A stretch of DNA of 64,000 nucleotides from Paenibacillus nanensis. GTDB taxonomy: Bacteria; Bacillota; Bacilli; Paenibacillales; Paenibacillaceae. The notes beneath the pieces were generated by a model. That model worked only from the letters and a program-made list of their open reading frames with translations. It was not told the origin of the DNA and did not search any database. This document shows, piece by piece, positions 18,783 through 27,392 of this stretch. How positions within the stretch are numbered: the stretch's first letter is position 1; every line of letters begins with the position of its first letter. Location: positions 620,001 through 684,000 of the forward strand of contig NZ_QXQA01000002.1 in assembly GCF_003583765.1 (NCBI RefSeq), in the 5' to 3' direction. Made by a program: the position numbers and the translations under genes.

Positions 18783-20432
18783 TTAACTCGTTGCTCTTTT
18801 TGCGGCATCGTTATAAATTTGCAAGACTTTATCAATGTCGCCCATGCTTTTCACCTTATTGATAAACGCATCCCAATTGTCGAAGCTTTCTTTGCCGGAT
18901 ACAAATCTAGCCTCGGACTCCTCGACAAACGTAATCAGCGGCGTCATGACTTCGGCGATCTGTTGACTTTCGTCTTCGGTGAATTGAATAGACGGCGCTT
19001 CGTACCAGACGGGAACGTAATCGTTCTTCGGCATTGGCAGGCCTCTCAAGTACTCATGCTTCTCAATCGGCACTTCTTCGTATTTTCCATTAAAGTACGT
19101 GTAATCCGTCGCCGCAAAGTCTACGAACGCAGCGGATTCCGACGACATTTGCAGGCCTGGCCTATAATCTTTACTTGCGCGGATACCGTATTTGTTACCA
19201 ACCACCCATGGATCGTCCGCCGTTTTGAACTCATCCATAAAGGTAGGGTTGCCTTCGCCGTCGAGGGTGTAGGTTGTACCTTCAATCCCCCAAGTCAGGA
19301 GTCTCATGACCTCCGGATCGTATTGCAAGTCGACGAACCTCACAATGTCTTCCGGATTTTTGGCTTTAGCGCTAATGGATGCCGCGGCCCAACCCAAATC
19401 TGGCGTATTGCCGTTTACGACGTTTTGCCAAGCCGTACCGTAAGCCGGATTGTCCGGATACAACGTAACCGCAAAAATTTTGCCGTCATTTGCTGTTCTT
19501 GTAAGGTTTCCGGGCTCGGTGAACCACTGTGTCAGCCAGATAAAGTTATCTCCGTTAAGCGCTTTTTGCTTAATCAGGTCATCTGTATCCACCAGATATT
19601 CCGGATCCAGCAGCTGTTCTACATAAAGCTTGTTGGCGAATTGCAGCGCTTCTTTGTAGCCCGGCTCAAATACGCCATGCACATATTCCTTGCCGTTCCA
19701 GTAAATTTCGTTGGTCATATGGTTGGCGCTGAACAGCGATCTAAAGCTCTTCCATCTTGTGTTGATCGGATATTTGTCCGGATAAAGCTCTTTCAGCTGC
19801 TTCGCAGCCGCGTATAGCTCAACTAATGTTTCCGGAATTTTAATATTATTCTCTTTGAACAAATCGTAACGATAGGAGGAAACGTTCTGAATTAGCATCC
19901 CTTTGTCGGCAGGAAAACGCGGCGTCGACGTTTCTTTGAAATAATACATTTTTCCTTCCGCGGTCGACGTGCGGGCCACGCCGTCTTTGACCTGGTTCAA
20001 ATAATTCATATAATTCGGCATGAGGTCCTTGTATTGGCTAATATCGATAATTTGGCCTTGCTCGGCCATTTCGCTAGTGTCATAGAACAATGGCGTCATA
20101 AAAAAGTCTGTCATGTTATTACTCGCGATTTCCAGCTTCATTTTTGCGTCATAATCAGCAGCAGGAATATAGTTCCAATTAATCTCGATCTTTCTGCCCA
20201 GCTTCTCTTCCATCAGCTTCATCCATTCCTTGTGGATCATGCTTTGGGTATTGTCCACGCCATTCGACTGAACGGTTACCGAAAATTTTAACGGTTCGGC
20301 ATTCGAGACTCCTCCCTTATTCGAAGCATTATCGCTTGGAGCCGGCTCATTGTTGTTTTTGCTGCAAGCTGATGTCAATGCAACGACCAAGGCAATGACC
20401 ATCAAGAGAACAAACACTCTAGACTTTTTCAT
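18783..20432 (-). CDS. Lipoprotein sugar-binding receptor of an ABC importer (LplA-like)
   Basis: A 549-residue extracytoplasmic receptor. The N terminus is a lipoprotein signal with lipobox TSAC (Cys about 23), followed by an Asn/Pro/Ser-rich linker. The rest is a family 1 solute-binding fold typical of the large Paenibacillus LplA/YtcQ-type receptors. The ATG is preceded by an AGGGGG site. It follows the two permease genes on the same strand and precedes the GH38 gene, so it probably delivers mannose-containing or acetylated oligosaccharides; the ligand is inferred from context only. Confidence 0.88.
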   Translation of the reverse strand: MKKSRVFVLLMVIALVVALTSACSKNNNEPAPSDNASNKGGVSNAEPLKFSVTVQSNGVDNTQSMIHKEWMKLMEEKLGRKIEINWNYIPAADYDAKMKLEIASNNMTDFFMTPLFYDTSEMAEQGQIIDISQYKDLMPNYMNYLNQVKDGVARTSTAEGKMYYFKETSTPRFPADKGMLIQNVSSYRYDLFKENNIKIPETLVELYAAAKQLKELYPDKYPINTRWKSFRSLFSANHMTNEIYWNGKEYVHGVFEPGYKEALQFANKLYVEQLLDPEYLVDTDDLIKQKALNGDNFIWLTQWFTEPGNLTRTANDGKIFAVTLYPDNPAYGTAWQNVVNGNTPDLGWAAASISAKAKNPEDIVRFVDLQYDPEVMRLLTWGIEGTTYTLDGEGNPTFMDEFKTADDPWVVGNKYGIRASKDYRPGLQMSSESAAFVDFAATDYTYFNGKYEEVPIEKHEYLRGLPMPKNDYVPVWYEAPSIQFTEDESQQIAEVMTPLITFVEESEARFVSGKESFDNWDAFINKVKSMGDIDKVLQIYNDAAKRATS

Positions 20433-20555
20433 AGGAACCCCCTATAGAAATGAGTTGTTTATGATGATGATGTAGAAGAAGGATCGATGTGCCCCTCGCC
20501 GCCCTCCTCTCCTTTATCCGATCAATCTTCCCATCCTACCATTGTTTTGCAGCCA

Positions 20556-21458
20556 TTAACCTTTAATTGAGCCTACGAACATTCCCTTCGTAAAGTACTT
20601 CTGGAAGAAGGGATAAATCACCATAATCGGGAACATGGTGACAATGACCACGGCCATACGAATCGACTGCGGATCAAGCTGAGACCCTTGCCCATTGACC
20701 GCTACATTTCCTGCCCCGACTCTTCCTTGGATGGCGGAAGTATCTAGTTTGAAGAGATAGTTCCGCAATATCATCTGCAGCGGATAATGGTCTTCACTCT
20801 GCAGATAGATCAAGGCTTCGAACCATGCGTTCCAGCTGCCTACGATGCCGAACAAGGCAAACGTCGCCAGCAGCGGCTTTGATAATGGCAATATGATTCG
20901 GAACAGCGACACGATTTCGTTCGCGCCGTCGATGAGCGCCGCATCCTTCACTTCGGAAGGAATGTTCTGGAAAAACGTTCGGAACAGAAACACATTGTAC
21001 GCTCCAACCGCCGCCGGGAGAACCATGACCCACACGGTGTCGAGCATGCCCAAGCTGCGGATAAGCAAGTAGGTAGGAATTAAACCGCCGCTGAAAAACA
21101 TCGTAATCATCAGAAAGATTGTGAGAAACTTTTTGCCGGCAAACCCTTGCACGGTAAGCGGATAGGCGAACAACGAGGTAAACAGCAGCATGATGAAGGT
21201 CGAGCCCACCGCGTAAACGATCGAATTAATATACCCGGAAGTGATAAATTTGTCTTTAAAAATGTCGATATAGGATTGCAAGGTGAATCCCTTGGGCCAC
21301 ACATACACGCTGCCCGAAGCAACGCTGCGCGCGTCGCTCATGGAGATCGAGATGATATTGAAGATCGGGAACAGCACCACAACCAAGATGATGAGCATAA
21401 TGGCAATATTGAAAACATCGAACACTCTAGAACCCAAGCTTTCTCGTCTCACTTCCAT
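20556..21458 (-). CDS. ABC sugar permease, LplC/YtcP type
   Basis: A 300-residue membrane protein with six predicted hydrophobic segments (first at about 15-40). A binding-protein-dependent transport EAA loop reads DAALIDGANE...ILPLSKP. The C terminus FTKGMFVGSIKG is characteristic of this subfamily. AAGGGGGG precedes the ATG and the gene starts 6 bases after the LplB-type permease, so the two are translated together. No ATPase gene is present; a shared MsmX-type ATPase is presumed. Confidence 0.9.
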   Translation of the reverse strand: MEVRRESLGSRVFDVFNIAIMLIILVVVLFPIFNIISISMSDARSVASGSVYVWPKGFTLQSYIDIFKDKFITSGYINSIVYAVGSTFIMLLFTSLFAYPLTVQGFAGKKFLTIFLMITMFFSGGLIPTYLLIRSLGMLDTVWVMVLPAAVGAYNVFLFRTFFQNIPSEVKDAALIDGANEIVSLFRIILPLSKPLLATFALFGIVGSWNAWFEALIYLQSEDHYPLQMILRNYLFKLDTSAIQGRVGAGNVAVNGQGSQLDPQSIRMAVVIVTMFPIMVIYPFFQKYFTKGMFVGSIKG

Positions 21459-21464
21459 CCCCCC

Positions 21465-22388
21465 TTAGAACAAGCTCGTTTCCGAGACTTTACGGCTAAT
21501 CCAGTTTGTAATAAATAAGATCGTGAAAGAGATGGCCGACATGAACAATCCTATCGCAGTGGTATACGCATATTGCGCGCCTTCAAGCCCTTGTCTGTAG
21601 ACGTAAGACCCGATGACGTCCGCTACCTCATAAGTTTGAGGATTATACAGCAGAATGACCTTCTGGAAATCCGTCCCGACGATCCCCCCCATGGCAAAAA
21701 TGAGCAGAATGACGGTCGTCGGTTTAATGGACGGCCACGTAATATGCAGGACCTTCTTCCATCTGCCCGCTCCGTCCACCTCTGCGACATCGTACAGCGT
21801 AGGGTCGATCCCGCTCATTGCAGCAAGATATATAATGGCTCCGAAGCCGACGCCTTGCCAAATGCCCGAGGAAATGAAAATGGTTCTGAACCATTCCGGT
21901 TCCAGAAGGAACGTCGTCGCTTTTCCTCCCAGGAAAGTAATGATGTCGTTAATTAATCCGTCTCGGGCCGTATACATTTTAATAATCCCCGCAACGATTA
22001 CAATCGATATGAAATGGGGAATATACGAAACGGTTTGGACCACTCTTTTAAAACGCTTACTTTTTAGTTCGTTAAAAAGCAGAGCGAGAATGATCGGCGC
22101 GGGAAACGTCCAGAACAAAGTATAAATCCCCAATAAAAAAGTATTCTTCAGCAACCGAACGCCCATCGGATCCCGAAAGAAAGTTTCGAAATACTTGAAC
22201 CCTACCCATGGACTTCCCCATACGCCCTTAACCGCGCTGTAATCCTTAAATGCGATCAAAACACCGTACATCGGAAAATAAGCAAAAATCAATATCGTTA
22301 GAAAGCCCGGCAGCACCATCAAATAGAGATAGCGATGTCTCCACAATTTCGCCCATTTACCTTCTTTGATTACACGCAAATCAAGCAC
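21465..22388 (-). CDS. ABC sugar permease, LplB type
   Basis: A 307-residue membrane protein beginning with a basic segment and the first membrane helix (LYLMVLPGFLTILIFAYFPMYG), with the EAA loop VAEVDGAGRW...ITWPSIKP. GTG 22388 is the longest start. TTG 22379 has better spacing to the AAGGGG site, so the exact start is uncertain by 3 residues. It is the first gene of the importer-mannosidase-esterase operon. Confidence 0.88.
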   Translation of the reverse strand: MLDLRVIKEGKWAKLWRHRYLYLMVLPGFLTILIFAYFPMYGVLIAFKDYSAVKGVWGSPWVGFKYFETFFRDPMGVRLLKNTFLLGIYTLFWTFPAPIILALLFNELKSKRFKRVVQTVSYIPHFISIVIVAGIIKMYTARDGLINDIITFLGGKATTFLLEPEWFRTIFISSGIWQGVGFGAIIYLAAMSGIDPTLYDVAEVDGAGRWKKVLHITWPSIKPTTVILLIFAMGGIVGTDFQKVILLYNPQTYEVADVIGSYVYRQGLEGAQYAYTTAIGLFMSAISFTILFITNWISRKVSETSLF

Positions 22389-22689
22389 CCCTTATCCCCA
22401 AAAATCGACGTATATGTATAACTAAAAACCTTTTGGATATCCGGATCAGATCAGTTTCCCACTTATTGTAAGCGCTTTAATAAACACTCTCAATAATTGC
22501 CTATAAACCAGCCTGACTTATGTATGATGCATGGGAGTCACCTCAACTGCGATTCCACAAAGTTGTTATGCTATATCCGTAATATAACACATACTTAATT
22601 GGGCGTCAATTAGTTCATTTTTCTTATATTTTCACCAAAGTTAGTATATAAAACTCACAATTTTCGATACCTGTCGCTAATCCATCCGA
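22389..22689 (-). promoter_or_regulatory. Leader and promoter region of the importer/GH38/esterase operon
   Basis: No coding frame is seen. The region contains a cre box at 22467-22480 and a TTAGTATATA sequence at 22641-22650 that resembles half of the TAGTATACTA operator. Confidence 0.5.
22467..22480. promoter_or_regulatory. cre-like box upstream of the importer operon
   Basis: TGTAAGCGCTTTAA fits the CcpA consensus at 13 of 14 positions and lies about 80 bases before the first permease. Confidence 0.55.
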
Positions 22690-22720
22690 CAAAAAAAACC
22701 GATTCAATACCCTGAATCGG
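22690..22720 (-). terminator. Terminator of the AraC regulator gene
   Basis: An 8-bp stem (22699-22706 with 22713-22720) is followed on the minus strand by eight T. The stop codon of the regulator lies inside the hairpin. Confidence 0.85.
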
Positions 22721-23564
22721 ATCTCTTTCTGCCGCACTTTCGGAATCGGTGCGGGGTGATGCCGTTTCTTTTTTTGAACAGAGAATAGAAGTAACTCATG
22801 TTATCCAGTCCGATCTCCAAGCAGATATCCACAATACCCATATCCGTATTAAGCAGCAAATTTTCCGCGTACGACAATCGCAGTCCGTTAATGAAGTCGG
22901 TTGGCGTTGTCCCCTTATACTTCTTGAACATACGGCATAAATAAGCATGCGATTTGCCAGACAACTCGACCAGGGCGGACGCCCCTCTTGTAAAGTGCTC
23001 TTTCTTCTTCGCTTCCGCGCATAACGCAAGCAGCCAGTCCGGTTGTCCGAGCTCCTTGTCCGGGTTGACCGCGCTCTTCATGTAGCGCGAGAACAGATCC
23101 GTAAGCAGCGCTCTGACCTCCGCCTTGAGCACCAGCTTCCGCTCCAATGGGATGAGTGGAAGCTGGTCCATCCGAAAGCGGACATATTCCTTCTCGGTCT
23201 TGGTCAGCAGTATCGTTGGAGGAAGCTCGGGCTTGAACAGACTTTGGCTCGGAAAGCCGGCTCCTAAGAAGGCAATGATCTCTTCGACGACTTCCTTGTA
23301 GAACGACAAATTAATAAATTGGCAATCCTCTTCCAACGCTTGCTCGTAATAATGAACGTCCCGGTCCCGAATGAACACAAGCGTGTTCTCTTGCAGCAGC
23401 TGCCGCCTGCCGTTCACGATATGATAAACGCTGCCTTTCAGTATGAGAAACAATTCAAAAAAATCATGCGTATGCATGCCGATCGTATCGCGGATTGACG
23501 TGATCAACCGATAATGGGCTTGAATTTCTGGATCGATGCCGTTCGCGGCAATCAGCTTTAACAT
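22704..23564 (-). CDS. AraC-family regulator with N-terminal cupin domain
   Basis: A 286-residue regulator. The N-terminal sensor domain (about 15-120) has cupin-type histidines (MHTHDFFELFLILKG). The C-terminal AraC/XylS domain (about 185-278) has the two helix-turn-helix units (ELSGKSHAYLCRMFKKY; DICLEIGLDNMSYFYSLFKK) and the GITPHRFR signature. A GGGGGAGGG site precedes the ATG. It is divergent from the DUF1861 gene across 150 bases and faces the importer operon, so either could be its target. Confidence 0.9.
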   Translation of the reverse strand: MLKLIAANGIDPEIQAHYRLITSIRDTIGMHTHDFFELFLILKGSVYHIVNGRRQLLQENTLVFIRDRDVHYYEQALEEDCQFINLSFYKEVVEEIIAFLGAGFPSQSLFKPELPPTILLTKTEKEYVRFRMDQLPLIPLERKLVLKAEVRALLTDLFSRYMKSAVNPDKELGQPDWLLALCAEAKKKEHFTRGASALVELSGKSHAYLCRMFKKYKGTTPTDFINGLRLSYAENLLLNTDMGIVDICLEIGLDNMSYFYSLFKKRNGITPHRFRKCGRKRSDSGY

Positions 23565-23680
23565 AACGAGAACCCTCCCCCTTCCTCATAAGTGCGCAGC
23601 GAATGTCAAAATACCATAATGCAATTAAATTTTGAACAAGAATTTGCGTGTGACGTCCATTATGATAATAACTGTTAAGT

Positions 23681-23690
23681 TAGTATACTA
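23681..23690. promoter_or_regulatory. TAGTATACTA operator candidate upstream of the DUF1861 gene
   Basis: A perfect palindrome within GTTAGTATACTAGC, 27 bases before the DUF1861 start, identical in its 10-bp core to the site at 5864-5873. It lies just downstream of a possible TTGCGT/TAATAA promoter. Confidence 0.6.
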
Positions 23691-23716
23691 GCTAATTCGA
23701 AAGGAGACAATCCGCT

Positions 23717-24673
23717 ATGAAACTTGAGGAGCAGCGTAAGCGATTTGAAGCCGCGAAACGCATCTACGAAAGCGCCAAAGTAAAATTCCTGGGTATCGAC
23801 GGCTTCGACGTCTACAATCCTTCCATCCCTTTTGAATGGAACGGCAAACGTTATATTTACGGCCGCGTAGAGAAGCGTCAGGAGTGGGCAAGATCCTGGG
23901 TTCGCCTATTTGAAGAGAGCGGTTTGGACGAGTGGACACTTGTGCCCGACACGATGATCTACCAGCTGGAAGATCCCTATATCAGCTTCGTCGAAAAGCA
24001 GATTGTCCTCGGTGGGACGCATGTCCGTTACAATCAGGGGCGACTTGATACTTTCTACGGTTATTTCTACAAAGGCGTAGACCTTCACGATCTGCTCTAC
24101 TTTACGACTGGACCGGATTATATGAAGGATATTCGGCTCGTCCAGCTCCAAGGCAACAAGATCGGGGTCTTCTCAAGACCCCGCAACGAAGAAATCCGCA
24201 AGAAGCACGGAAGTGAGTCGCTCATTGGGTTCACCGTCATTAACAGCTTGGATGAATTGTCCGCGGAAGTTATCGAGAACGCATCCAATATCAACGGATT
24301 ATTCCGGAAGGACGAATGGGGCGGCTGCAACCAGGCTTACCTGCTCGCCAGCGGCAAGATCGGTGTCATCGGCCATATTTGCTACAAAACGGTCGACGAA
24401 TCGGATCAGTGGACGCTGACCTACATGAACATGTCCTTCGTTCTCGATCCGTCGACCAACCGGTTCGAGGATTTGAGAATCATCGGCACTCGCTCTTGCT
24501 ATCCGGACGGCCCGGCCAAAAAGCCTGAACTAAAGGATTGCGCCTTCACCGCTGGCATCGTAATGCGTGCAGACGGCAAGGTCGACCTATACAGCGGCAT
24601 TGGCGACACCGAGGTCGGACGTATCGTCATCGATTACCCGTTCGAAAAGGAAGGGTCGGTCGTTATGCTCTAG
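23717..24673 (+). CDS. DUF1861-family protein, beta-propeller fold
   Basis: The 318-residue cytoplasmic protein matches the DUF1861 family by its ordered motifs: VYNPSIPF, GRVE, LEDPYISF, DIRLVQL, GKIGVFSRP, DEWGGCNQAYLL, GKIGVIGH and a C-terminal GPAKKPELKD with SGIGD. The family is related to the five-bladed propeller glycosidases and glycoside phosphorylases (GH43/GH130-like), but I cannot name the reaction. AAAGGAG lies 8 bases before the ATG. A TAGTATACTA operator just upstream ties it to the same repressors as the GH38-like gene and the propeller operon. Its last 11 bases overlap the end of the convergent GH78 gene. Confidence 0.85.
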   Translation: MKLEEQRKRFEAAKRIYESAKVKFLGIDGFDVYNPSIPFEWNGKRYIYGRVEKRQEWARSWVRLFEESGLDEWTLVPDTMIYQLEDPYISFVEKQIVLGGTHVRYNQGRLDTFYGYFYKGVDLHDLLYFTTGPDYMKDIRLVQLQGNKIGVFSRPRNEEIRKKHGSESLIGFTVINSLDELSAEVIENASNINGLFRKDEWGGCNQAYLLASGKIGVIGHICYKTVDESDQWTLTYMNMSFVLDPSTNRFEDLRIIGTRSCYPDGPAKKPELKDCAFTAGIVMRADGKVDLYSGIGDTEVGRIVIDYPFEKEGSVVML

Positions 24674-27365
24674 ACAATTGAAACTTGTATTGTCCCGAAT
24701 TAAGTACGATAACCACCATCTCTTCTTCGAGCATCTTCCCATCATGCGGGGTGTTCGAAGAGGAGCTGTCGGTTGGCGGCCAAATTACTCCCTTCCTACG
24801 CTCAGAAATCTCCGATATTCGAGTCCCATGGCTATATAAAGGCAAATACACTTCTGCACTGCCGCCCGGCGGAATTTGAATTTCGCATTCCCAAGCTTCG
24901 TTGTTCTCTCTGGACCAGCGAGCCGCGTAGTTGCCTACCAGGGTATGAATCGATGCCGACGCAACGCTTAGGCGGTTCGCCCGAAACGGCCTGAAGACCA
25001 CTTGTCTGAACGCGACGGCTTTCGGATGCAAAGCCAGCCCTGCCACATGCTTGTAAAACCAGGCGCTGACTGTACCAAACATGGGATGATTATGGGAATC
25101 GTGACCGTCCCAAGATTCCCATAGCGTGGTAGCGCCCTTGTCTATCATGTATCCGTATCCCGGAAATGACTTGGACATGACCATCTCCAAAGCAAGATCG
25201 GTTTCTCCTCGCTCGCTCAGCAGCTCAAGCAAGAAGGACGTTCCGAATATGCCGGTATCCAATCGTCCTTCCCTTTCGTTCCTATAATACCGCAGTACCC
25301 GCTGCCATACACGATCGTCATAACCGTCAGGAACACATCCTAAGACAAGCGGGAACACATCCGCTCCCTGCCGTCCAATGGAATAAGCAGCTGATTCGGG
25401 ATCGAAAAAAGCTTCGTTGAACGAATCGCAGACGAGCCTGTAGCGCATCTTGAACCTGCGGCTATCCTCTTCAGCGCCAAGCGTCTCTGCGATTTGAGCC
25501 ATAATGTTCAACGTATACGCATAATAAAACGTGCTAACCAATACGGCAGGAAGCTCATTAGTTTCCGGGATGCACCAATCCCCCAGAAACCAGCTGTCCG
25601 GTTCCTCGAATTCGACCAAATAACCTCCGTTGTTACGGGTGCCCAAATAATTGATCCATTTCTTCATGCCTTCAAAATGCTCGGCGAGAATGCGCTTATC
25701 CCCATACATCCGGTACATGGTCCACGGCATGAGAATATAAGCGGAACCCCAGGCAACTCCTCCTCCGCCTCCGTTAAACGGAGCCGTGTGCGGAACAAAG
25801 CCCGTTTGCTTGTTCTGCGCATCTCCGATATCATGGGTCCACTTCGTATACAAAGCGGCCATATCAAAGTTGTAGATGGCCGCTTCCGCAGTTAAATGTC
25901 CATCACCCGTATATCCCAGCCGCTCCCGATGCGGACAGTCGCTGGGCACGCCCCCATGAAGATTGGTAAGCTGCGACCAGCGATAAGCGCTTTGCACCTG
26001 GTTTAGCAGCGGTTCCGAGCATGAGAATTGGCCAGTGGATTCGACGGAAGCGTGAACGACGATGCCGTCGAGATCCGCCAGCTCTGGAATGCCGGGATAC
26101 GAGGCGACCTCTGCGTACCGAAAGCCATGCCAGACAAATCTCGGCTCGTATTGCTCTACCCCCTCCCCCCTCAAAATATAAGTGTCGGCTTGCATCTGGT
26201 TCTCACCTCCGCAGCTAGCCGGATCAAGCTCGCCGCTCGCTTTGACGTTCTCCGCGAACCTTAACTTGATCTTATGACCGGCTTTTCCTTGCACGCGTAT
26301 GCGTACCCAGCCCGAGAAATTTTGACCAAAGTCGAATACATAGACACCCGGCCGCACTTCGAATCGGAAGATTGGCGCGATCGTGCCGATCCTCTTATCG
26401 GGCGGCGACATCTGGGCCATCAGTCGGCCGGCTGGCGGGCGAACCAGGCGAGCGCGATCCCAGCAGGAGTCGTCGAAGCCTATTTCCGTCCACCCGGCTT
26501 GTTCCAGCCTCGCGTCATAGACCTCGCCATAGAAAACGTTATTGAACACGATCGGCCCGGAGCTGCATGTCCAGCTTGAGTCGCTTACGATTCGATCATT
26601 CGTTCCATCCTCATAGGCAATGTCGAGCTGCATTATTAATTTAGGCTCGCCATACCTCATCTTGCCTTCGACCGTTCTTTCCGTCTGATTGTAGAACCCG
26701 TTACCCAGCATGATGCCGATCGCATTCTCCCCCTGCCCCAGCCTATCGGCTACCGAATGCTGGATGTAATGGACTCGCTTGTCGGTTTGATCGTCGAAAG
26801 GATATAGCAATCCTTCTATGTGCCGGTTGTCGTAATCCGTCCAATTCGGAACCAGAACATGGTCTCCGATCTGCCCTCCGTTCACATAGAGCTCGAAGTA
26901 TCCAAGTCCGGAAATACATAGGGTGGCGCGCTTGACAGCCTTGGCGATACGGAACACCTTCCTAAATATCGGAGCGGAAATCGCTTCGTCGGCGCCAATC
27001 CACCTAGCAGACCATTCGTCCGGGCTTAAAATGCCCATATCGAAATAAGCTGCCGCTTCCGCCTGGTACAGCTGGCCGACTTGATCAAGGCAGGAGACCG
27101 CCCAGTAATATCGATGTCCGCTTAACAGCGGAGATCCGGCATACTCCTGATGGAAGGTTTCAGTCGATTCAACCCATCCGGAATCCCACATTCTCCCCAT
27201 TCCGGCTAGAACGTCAGCTTCATTCTCCGATACGACAATGCGATAGGCGACCTGCCGCCGGCTTAGCGTATTGGCCTCCATCTCCCAACTGAAGCGCGGC
27301 CTGTCCGTTTGCACGCCAACGGGATTTGCAAGATATTCGCACCTCAATCGTACCGCCTTGCTCAT
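24663..27365 (-). CDS. GH78 alpha-L-rhamnosidase
   Basis: A 900-residue protein in the usual GH78 size range. It has N-terminal beta domains (ANPVGVQTDRPRFSWE, PNWTDYD), then the (alpha/alpha)6 catalytic barrel with SDCPHRERLGYTGDGH, a conserved signature region, and LWESWDGHDSHNHPMFG, which carries the second conserved glutamate. A C-terminal beta domain follows. No signal peptide is present, so it removes rhamnose from imported pectic or glycosidic material. A strong AAAGGAGGGAG site precedes the ATG. It is the last gene of the ROK-PMI-GH78 unit and overlaps the DUF1861 gene by 11 bases at its 3' end. Confidence 0.93.
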   Translation of the reverse strand: MSKAVRLRCEYLANPVGVQTDRPRFSWEMEANTLSRRQVAYRIVVSENEADVLAGMGRMWDSGWVESTETFHQEYAGSPLLSGHRYYWAVSCLDQVGQLYQAEAAAYFDMGILSPDEWSARWIGADEAISAPIFRKVFRIAKAVKRATLCISGLGYFELYVNGGQIGDHVLVPNWTDYDNRHIEGLLYPFDDQTDKRVHYIQHSVADRLGQGENAIGIMLGNGFYNQTERTVEGKMRYGEPKLIMQLDIAYEDGTNDRIVSDSSWTCSSGPIVFNNVFYGEVYDARLEQAGWTEIGFDDSCWDRARLVRPPAGRLMAQMSPPDKRIGTIAPIFRFEVRPGVYVFDFGQNFSGWVRIRVQGKAGHKIKLRFAENVKASGELDPASCGGENQMQADTYILRGEGVEQYEPRFVWHGFRYAEVASYPGIPELADLDGIVVHASVESTGQFSCSEPLLNQVQSAYRWSQLTNLHGGVPSDCPHRERLGYTGDGHLTAEAAIYNFDMAALYTKWTHDIGDAQNKQTGFVPHTAPFNGGGGGVAWGSAYILMPWTMYRMYGDKRILAEHFEGMKKWINYLGTRNNGGYLVEFEEPDSWFLGDWCIPETNELPAVLVSTFYYAYTLNIMAQIAETLGAEEDSRRFKMRYRLVCDSFNEAFFDPESAAYSIGRQGADVFPLVLGCVPDGYDDRVWQRVLRYYRNEREGRLDTGIFGTSFLLELLSERGETDLALEMVMSKSFPGYGYMIDKGATTLWESWDGHDSHNHPMFGTVSAWFYKHVAGLALHPKAVAFRQVVFRPFRANRLSVASASIHTLVGNYAARWSRENNEAWECEIQIPPGGSAEVYLPLYSHGTRISEISERRKGVIWPPTDSSSSNTPHDGKMLEEEMVVIVLNSGQYKFQLSRA

Positions 27366-27392
27366 TTTCTCCCTCCTTTTCTAATACGCGCA

